This document shows positions 53,287-61,118 of a stretch of DNA of 64,000 bases, one piece after another. The DNA is from Porphyra umbilicalis (taxonomy: Eukaryota > Rhodophyta > Bangiophyceae > Bangiales > Bangiaceae): contig KV918781.1 of assembly GCA_002049455.2 (NCBI GenBank), positions 62,001 to 126,000 on the forward strand. The letters run 5' to 3'. The notes beneath the pieces are model-generated. The model was not told the DNA's origin. It searched no databases and worked only from the letters and a program-made list of their open reading frames with translations. Each line of letters begins with the position of its first letter. Position 1 is the stretch's first letter. The position numbers were made by a program, and so were the translations under genes.

Positions 53287-55117
53287 GGTGACGCCGGCCG
53301 CGGCGGCCACCCACCGCTGTCGCCACCGGCGTCCGTCTAGGTAGTCAGGGGGTGATGAGGCACGGATCTCTGCGGCCAAACTGGACGCTCTTGTGGTGTG
53401 TCAAAGGCTGTTGGTCGGTTCGGGGCGGGGGGAGTAGGGGGGAGGGAGAAAAAAAGCAGTCGTGGCGTCCACGAGCTGGAGAGGGGGTGGGCAGGCGTGT
53501 CGGCCACGAGGCCGGGACGGACGTTCGTGCAACCCACGAGTGGCTGTGCGTCGCCAGCCGTCTCGGCTGGTCGAAAATATCGAAACCGGGTGCGTTTCGC
53601 GTCTCTCTGGCACCTCCGGCCGCCACCCGTGTTGGCTGTCCTCGCAGGCGTGGCAATGCAGGGGCGGCGGAAGATAGCTCTTGCAAGCGACACAGCACAG
53701 GAAGCTATATCCTGAGCGATCGATTCTCAGATTTTCGCGCAACTATGTCTTGAGCCCGGCTGAATACATTTCGTGGCCAGATCAGCACCATATTGTCTGT
53801 TCCCAATGTCACGCAGACATAGCTCGGTCAAGGTAATAATGTCTTTCAAGCTGGCACAGCAGGCGCCAGTGAGAGACACAGGATCATCCACAGCTGATGC
53901 TGTTCGTGGAGGAGGTGTGCTACTTTACTGCGTGATGGGGGCTATGTCACCGGTTGTTGATTTCGAGCTATCCCTGGACCCCTCTCAGAACCTGGGTGAC
54001 GCGGTGTCCCTGTCAGTCGCTGTCAATTCACAGTGCGGGGAGGCGCATCCGTGCAGCCGACGGCGTTGCTCGCCATCGGGAAGAGCGGCTTGCGGCAAAG
54101 ACCTCCGCCTCTGTCAAAGGCGGGGTCAGGCATCATGCCGTGATGGCTGCGCGCACTGGCCTTCGCTGTGCTGTGCGTGCGTGACTTGCTGGTGACGCCA
54201 GTGGCGTGGCTCTGCGTGAGGTGCTTGTAGACCGCGCGAAGTGGCGGTGCGTGTGAAGGCTTGGCTTTTTGGCGAGTAGCTTGTAGTGTATAGTGAGGTG
54301 CGGTGGTGACTCGCTTCTTTTGTACTGCGAGTTTAGCCGACGCTGCAGCTAGTCTTTGTCTTCATCCCTTTTATCTAACTCTTCTCCGCTGTGTTTGTCC
54401 CTGGCCTGGTATGTGTTTTGCATGATCAGTCTACTGTATCACTCTGTGATGGCTCAGTTCCTGGAGCCGACGTCCTATGACGTGGTGAGCATCTGGTGAA
54501 GCAGGGACTGGGTGACGGGAGCGGGGGAGATGGCAAGGGCGGAGGTAGTAAGAGCTCGAAGGGGGTGGTGGCGCTGGGAGAGAGGTGGCATTGGAAGGGG
54601 AAGGTGGCGAGGGGCGAGGGAGTTGGCGAGGGTGGCGAGGGGAAGTGGTAGTATCATGAACACGACGCGCTTTCAAGCGTATGCTGTCACATGTATCTCT
54701 TCGATCAGACATTCCAAACACTGTCATGAGTTTCCGACACCTGTATTCGTCTACGATGCTTCCCGTACAGTATGTGATATCAAGATCTCTTTGTCTGATA
54801 ATAATAGTTTCTGTTATATATTTGAAAAGTGGGTCAAAGACATCCCAGTTCGTCTTGGCCACATACGAGAAGTGCCTTTTGAGCCCCCATTTTCCGGTCC
54901 TGTGGATCCGGACGCACCTGAATCAGCGGGCCAGAGACGATGCCATCATGGCATCGCCACGATGATCGTGGCACCCAGCTTGGTGCCAGCCGCGGTGGAT
55001 GGGGCGTTCCCGTCCATTGCTGGCGTGTCGCAGTGGACGGCCGCACATACGCTGCGAGGACACTCTTGAGACCCGCTCTCGTACATGGTTAGAGCTCCAC
55101 AATCAACAGCCCGTCGC
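53287..55117. other. No recognised gene
   Basis: Only short ORFs are seen. A G/A-rich run with repeated 'ggcgagggtggcgaggg' units occurs at 54530-54650. No domain or element border is recognised. Confidence 0.45.
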
Positions 55118-56302
55118 AACAGCCAAACGTGGCACCGATTGGCCAACGGGGGCATTGGTGGAGAAAGCGAGGTCCAAAACTAAACATTAGTGTGTGACGG
55201 TGGTGAGACGGCCCAAAAATAGCACTCCTCACATTTTCTATTCTCTTAATGCATCTCGTGGTGGCCTCGCGGGATCGCCCTTCTTTTGGATGTTAAACGG
55301 CAGCGCCACTCCAAACAGGCCTGTTTCGAGACGCCCCGAGTCGTTTGGCAAACCCCTGGTTCCCTGTTCGGACCACGAAAGCCAATGGAAAGCGTGACCC
55401 GTGGCATGCAGACAGTCTCGAGACGATCTGGCAGTCATGGAGATTCTCTGTAGTGCATCTGTGGGGATACTGGCGTGCCACAAAAGAGGCCCACCGCCAG
55501 AGAAGTCCAGGCGAGCCCAAGTTTGAGACGTGATCTGCTTAATTTTGGCTCTTCCTTTGGAGAGCCAGTGACAGCGCCACACGTTGCGCACACGTGGCCG
55601 TTGGGTTGGACGGTTGGCTCCATTGGTGGAGATGCTCTGAGGTGCCAAGTGCTCGAGACTTAATGGGAGGGAGTGCTGCCACATGTGCACGACGGTGCAA
55701 GGCTCTCGAAAGGTTAGAGAACTCGAGTGCGCCGGTCCCCTCCTCAGACACATTCAAGGCCGGTGGCCTCAAAACCCTGAGAGCATCTCCACCAATGGAG
55801 CCAACCGTCCAACCCGACGGCCACGTGTGCACAACGTGTGGTGCTGTCACTGGCTCTCCAAACGCAGAGCTAAAACTAAGCAGATCACGTCTCAAGCTTG
55901 GGCTCGTCTCGACGTCTCTGGCGGTGGACCTCTTTTGTGGCACGCCAGTATTCCCACAGATGCACTACAGAGAATCTCCATGACTGCCAGATCGTCTCGC
56001 AACTGTCTGCAAACCACGGGTCACGCTTTCCATTGGCTTTTGTGGTTCGAACAGGGAACCAGGGGTTGGCCAAACGACTCGGGGCGTCTCCAAACAGGCC
56101 TGTTTGGAGTGGCGCTGCCGTTCAAGCTCCAAAAGAAGGGCGATCCCGCGAGGCCACCACGAGATGCACTAAGGGATTAGAAAATGTGAACCGGTCTATT
56201 TTTGGGCCGTCACAGCCCCGTCACACCCTAGTTTTGGAGAGGATCCCAGCCACCAGTGCTCCAACCGGCCAAACGGCCAAACGGTGCCACGTTTTGCTGT
56301 TT
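55118..56302. repeat. 1.2-kb near-palindrome with arms of about 520 bp
   Basis: The left arm 55118-55640 and right arm 55778-56302 are inverted copies, with scattered substitutions and small gaps, around a spacer of about 137 bp. For example ATTGGTGGAGATGCTCT at 55621 mirrors AGAGCATCTCCACCAAT at 55780, and ctcgtggtggcctcgcggga at 55255 mirrors its complement ending at 56163. The same short ORFs recur in both arms on opposite strands. No transposase. It looks like a foldback-type element, or a head-to-head duplication of a 0.5-kb unit. Confidence 0.9.
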
Positions 56303-56485
56303 GGACGGTTGGAGCCATTGGTGGAGACGCTCTGAGGTGCGTTTGGTTGGTGGGATCGACCTCGCCAAAACCCTGAGGTCGTGCAGTGTTTTTCCAGGCT
56401 CCGCTCTCAGCTTGGTAAACTAGTAGGCACCCCGTTTTGCAAACAGGGCGACAAAGCAAAGCTACCAAACTAGCCATCGCCTTCT

Positions 56486-56737
56486 ATTGCTGATCTCCGA
56501 ATTATATCCTGGGGGATAGAGACAGAGACTGACTGTGAATAACAGCACCCTATTGGTCTCAAACGACAGTAAGAAGGTATCGAAGCCAATAGAATGCCCG
56601 CATTCGGTGCCAGGACCTTGCATCCTGTAGAACTCACTGTTGTTGCCGCTTAATCCGATTTTGTTGGCACGGAGCAGGCTGCCCACGCGAGATGCTACGA
56701 TTTTCTGCAGTCTGCTTGCCAGAAGTGCAAAAAAAAG
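56486..56737. mobile_element. Family B element, copy 3, cut by family A copy 7
   Basis: It begins ATTGCTGATCTCCGAATTAT. It is the reverse complement of the right part of B copy 2 (50250-50497), up to the 'gccagaagtgcaaaaaaaaga' that meets the family A copy. The rest of B would lie beyond the later insertions, outside the window. Confidence 0.8.
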
Positions 56738-57215
56738 ATCCAGGCACGTGCGTGCAATACCCTGGCTTTCAGGGCGGTGGCGCGCTCGGCGACGCATCGA
56801 CACCGGGCACGCCGGCCGGCTCCATAGCCGTGAGCGCGCACGGGGGAATGTACAGCCACGCTGCCGTGGCGGGGAGAATTTGGGGCGGGGAAAGAGGTGC
56901 CGCCGCCGCCACCGCAGCGCCGGCGGCCCGCCGGCGTCGCGCGACGCCCACAGGAGGGGCCGTCACTCCGCTGCGCAGCGCACCTGCGCACGGCCGGCAG
57001 GGCGGCCGACACGGCGCTCGGGCGGGCGGGTGGGACTGATCGCCGCGCGATGGGGCGCCTCCAACCGCGCCGCTAGGTGGCGTCAGCAACCGCCGACGCG
57101 CCCCCGCAACAAAAGACGGCGCGCAGGCACGATCACCCGCGGGTCATCGTGGACGCGTCGAACCCCGGAAGTCGCTGCGCGCGGTCGCCGCGCGCAACTC
57201 GGGGCGGTGGGGGGG
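56738..57215 (+). mobile_element. Family A element, copy 7, interrupted
   Basis: It starts atCCAGGCACGTGCG in B copy 3 and follows the family to the poly-G tract at 57208-57215. There the transposon of 57216-60536 begins. The missing 3' third has not reappeared by the end of the window. Confidence 0.85.
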
Positions 57216-60200
57216 CACGCCCAGTTAAGACCGGACATGTGGATTTTCAGGAATTTTCCAAGATCAGCCGAGCAGCGAGAGGATCCCATTGGGGAGCCAC
57301 TCACTGTCAAACATCGATACGGCATCACATTGGTCAGTTACTTAACTCCTTCCAACTACATGCCCCGGAAGTCATCTTTCGACCTTTCGAGGGGGGTGCA
57401 AAGCTTCACTTCCACCATCGTCTGCTCAGAGGGCTGGTCAAGCGGCCCGACGGTCCACGTGGCCGTTGTCCTTTTCACGAATGGCTTGGAAGACGAGGTG
57501 GACTGAAGCGTATTTGTCTCATCGTTGCAACACCAGTCACTCCCAGTGGAGCCGCTCTCGTCGGCGCGCCAGACCACGCAACGGGCACCCTTCGAAAAAA
57601 AAAACCACGCGCGGGGGAGCGGTCCGTATGCACAGCTCAAGGGTGGGAAAAATATAGAAAAATCTAGGCTATCACAAGGGCCGCCACTGGGTCGATGTCC
57701 CCACCCTGACCCACCAGCTCGCTATCCGAGTACTCATCATCTGAGTCGTGCCGCTCCTCGTCCCGCGCGGTGAACGCATCTACACGGCGTTTGGCCTTAC
57801 CCGCCCGCTTCTGTGCCCATCGGCGCATCTCGTCGTCCGCTCGAGTGTCACCGCCGACTGTGTGCCGCTGGGCGTCCTTATTCCCGCGCAAGCGCCCGTC
57901 GTCCGGGCGGTTCGCCAGGCGCGCCCCCGCCTTGGCTGGCTTTCGCCGCTGCCCGTTTTCCAGGGCTGAGGTAGCCCCCGGCTGGCGCTGCAGCGCCGCC
58001 TGCTCCACCAGGCGCTTACACGCCCCTAGGAAGGAGTCGGCCGAGCATCGTGCCTGCGCGAAATTGAAGAAGCCGTGCCACGCTTCCAGCGCTTGTTCCC
58101 CGTAGGCGCCCAGGGAGCCAAACCGCCACAGAAAGGCTGGCGCGTGGTGAGCGATGGCATGCAACTTCGGCGTTACAATTAGCCAGGGGAAGGCCGACCG
58201 CAGAGGGGGCACCAACCCTCGAGCCAGTCGCGTAAACTACTCGATCTCCACCAATGGCACGTCAGACGCGGTGTTCAGCGTCCCCACAATTGCCGCCCAA
58301 TCGGTCCACCCAGCGCGCAGGGAGGCCAGCTTGTCCACCGCCAGGTAGGGGGCCAGGGCGTCACAAATCAGGGGGTACTTGGCAGAGGTGCAGTGGCACT
58401 CGCGCCCCTCCAGGGCGCCGCTATGGTAGGGTACAGGGCTGACACGGATATCCTCCAAAAGGGTCCGCCCGAGCGATTCTGCAGCTTCGATACACGCGGC
58501 TGCCCCCTTGGCCTCGTAGACAGCCTCTAATCCCAAGTCGATGAGTGTCAGCGTGCCCCCTAGTGTTGCGTGCAAGGGGATGACCGCAATCTCCGCAGGG
58601 TATACTGCCATAAGTGGGCACTTCACGATGAAGAGATGCTGCCACGGTGACAACGGCAGCGGAAGTCCGTCGTTGTCGCACGTGTGGAAGGCCTCCATCG
58701 CCTCCTGTAGTTGTCGTCGGGTCCGCAGGTCCGCGGGAGGAGCGTCAGGCCGTTGGAGTGTACCATACTTGGCGATTAACTCCGCGTTTAGGGGGCCTGG
58801 TCGGCTCACAGCGGGGCAAAACACACACGGGAACCGCGCCGTGGCCCCTGCATGGCCAACAAAAGCTGATAAAAACGCAAGGTCGCCCGTCCAAATGAGC
58901 CACACAGCCCGGAGAGTACCGCCCACCGCCACGCCTCGCGTGAGCGTCCGTTGAAGTTCCACAACCCACGGTCCAATCATCTGATGGAGCCCAGCGTTGT
59001 CATCTCGAATGCAAGGCATTGTTGACATCAGTATGCTGTTGGAACTGCTCTGGGGTCGTGCTTGATTAGCCAACGTCGCCACGAGCTTGGCAGTGGGAGT
59101 GCCGCGCCCCCCCTTGTCTAACCCGACACACAGATGTAAATCTGCTGTCGAATCAGAGTGCAGGGTGTAGGGTTGACCAGGCGAGGTTGGCACGAAAACC
59201 TCGGTGTGCGGAACCTTAGCCCCTGTGCCGTCCCGCACAAATCGGTCCACCCACTGGTCAGACGTCCACAGCTCTTCCGCAAGGCCCTCGAGAGCGCTGT
59301 GGAAGTCGACTAAGTGGGCTCCTCGCTCGTCCGTCCGCACTTGTCGCCCCGGCTCCTTCGATACCGCCGTAGCCGCCGCCCGCATGGTCTCGCGACTAGC
59401 AAGGCAGCTGTCCCGTCCTCCAAAACCCTCCCGCAGTTGGCTCCATTGCATGCCGCTAATGTTTCTCCGCGCCGCAAGTAGTGCTTGTAGACGCGGTGGG
59501 AGGGGGCTTGACCCCTGACCGGGAACAACTGAAAGCTCCTTGCTCTGCCGAGCGTGTCGCAAAAGCCTGATTAGGGCCGGTTGGTAGGTGGAGGCCCGGC
59601 CAGACGTAATCTGGGCTTGCAGCTTGGACAGAGTCGCAGCCTGCCGTCGCAGGTGGCGATCCCCCACAAGCCCGCCCCGACCCTGTGACACCCACACGTA
59701 AGTGCGGTTGACACCGTTCTTGAACGCGACCGATATCTCTGGGGGCCTTGTTGTAGCAAGGTGTAGATTAATCAGCTTATCCAGGGACCCCAGCTCAGGC
59801 GCTGTCAGCGAGTCATACCTGGCCAGTAGTGCGGCGAGGTAGGGCTCAGCGGATTCCCACGATTGGTCCTGCGGGGCGCCAGGGGATGTCCCACAAGACA
59901 AAGCCACCCGGAGAGGTTGGCGGTCGTGAAATTGAGTCACCGCATGTGTCCGTGCGTTGCCCTCCCGGCCGTTCTTGGCAGTCGCATAATCAACGGGCAG
60001 TAAGGCACCGCGGTTATTGGCGAGTTCCGGGGCGGCCGGCAGGGCCGGGAGGGCAGGGGTAGCAGGGGGGAGCACCGGAATATACTGCGCCGCGGATGAC
60101 ACCACCGCCAATGTAGTTAACGCAGCACTGCGGGGTGTTTCGGATGCCTGCCCCGCGAGGCGTGCACGCTTTGCATCACGCTCAGCGCCCGTCTTACAGC

Positions 60201-60536
60201 CTGAGCACACATTGGTGCGCTCCGTTGGCGCGGAGGCACGCTCTTGATCCGCCGTGGTGGGGGTCCAGAGATGGGGTATTGCGCCCGGACCGGGGGTGCA
60301 CTTAGCGGGGGATGAGCTGGAAGCGGGGTGCCGCCGGCTGGTGCATGGACCCCACTGCCTTCTTGTCCTTGCACGCGGCAGACTGCGGGAGGCGTCGCAA
60401 GAGGTGCACACTCCCATCACCACACCACAGGACAGTACTCGCGTGCGACGGGTGTTGCGGCTCCGCCCTAGTGCCGCCGCCTCGGAGTGAAAGTCCAACT
60501 CGGCGGGTGCATGGGTGGCGGTCTTAACTGGGCGTG
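57216..60536 (-). mobile_element. 3.3-kb DNA transposon with 18-bp perfect TIRs
   Basis: CACGCCCAGTTAAGACCG at 57216-57233 is repeated exactly in inverted orientation at 60519-60536. The bases outside are runs of G on both sides (GGGGG and GGGG), compatible with a short G-tract target duplication. The only gene is the minus-strand transposase-like ORF. The element sits between family A copy 7 and the copia LTR, so its borders are well constrained. Confidence 0.88.
57664..60417 (-). pseudogene. Transposase-like protein with one in-frame TAG
   Basis: From ATG 60415-60417, the first ATG inside the TIRs, the frame runs about 917 codons to 57664, broken only by TAG at 58237-58239. After VPLVEIE and the stop, FTRLARGLVPPL and then TPKLHAIAHHAPAFLW continue in the same frame. 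The N-terminus has two cysteine pairs (CTSC, CSGC). The core has DSTADLHLCVGLDKGG, WLIWTGDLAFLSAFVGHAG and a CVFC pair. The end has KLHAIAHH...GAYGEQALEAWHGFF. The order GDL..FL, CxxC, KLH..H, EQ..E..H recalls large DDE-type transposon proteins of animals and algae, with Asp of GDL and Glu of EQ/EAWH as possible catalytic residues. I cannot name the superfamily. The C-terminus is acidic. Confidence 0.65.
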
Positions 60537-60540
60537 GGGG

Positions 60541-60961
60541 TGTTGAGCTCTGCTCGGGAATTCCATTGGAGCTATACTTACACGGGGGCTCTTGGTGACT
60601 CAAGCTCGTGTACTTGTTGGCATTCCATTGTGTATGACTTGTACTTGTTTGTACTTGATTTGTGTATCTCTTGGTGAGCTCCCCCCTTCTCGTGGTGAGC
60701 TCGGGGGGGATTGTGCGTGGCGTGGTGACTGGATTGTGCGGCGGTGGGCGGCTTACCACCGGGGAGGCGCATGCTCCGCTTTGGGAGGTGCGCCGCAGGC
60801 CCTGCACACGCGGAGAGTGGAAGTGCCTGGGGGAGCACTGAGAGAGGGTCGTCTCTGGGACTGGCAGAGGGGTCGCCTGGGGTATATCAGGCGGTCCTAG
60901 TGGGCCCAAAGCCGCCATCCAAGTAAACCAACGAATCCACCTATCTACCTCCCGCTTCACA
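60541..60961 (+). repeat. 5' LTR of the Ty1/copia element
   Basis: The 421-bp segment starts TGTTGAGCTC and ends TTCACA, with the TG...CA ends expected of LTRs, and is followed immediately by the primer-binding site. It is preceded by GGGGG, a possible 5-bp target duplication. The 3' LTR lies outside the window, so the left border rests on the TG and on adjacency to the transposon end. Confidence 0.75.
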
Positions 60962-60976
60962 GGTTATGGGCCCAGC
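60962..60976 (+). promoter_or_regulatory. Primer-binding site for initiator tRNA-Met half-molecule
   Basis: GGTTATGGGCCCAGC is the exact complement of the anticodon stem-loop region (GCTGGGCCCATAACC) of eukaryotic initiator tRNA-Met. Priming from an internally cleaved initiator tRNA is the strategy known from Drosophila copia. It starts directly after the LTR-ending CA. Confidence 0.9.
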
Positions 60977-61118
60977 TGTCGCTGGTGGTCATCGTCGTCT
61001 TCCCTGCGGTCGCTGGTCGGACGACGTTGCTCGGGTTGCGGTGTGTTCCGGCGTCGCGCGGGCCGATACCGCCGTCGACGTCGTCAGTGCGGTGCTTGGT
61101 TGCGCCGCTGTCGTCAAC

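Noticed and set aside
52523..53344. 273-codon plus-strand ORF
   Set aside because: It is antisense to the more credible Gly/Ala-rich minus-strand ORF; polyproline from the GCC microsatellite.
57216..60960. Treating the whole 907-codon frame from 60960 as the transposase
   Set aside because: The first 180 codons would run through the copia LTR and the TIR; the first ATG inside the element is at 60417.
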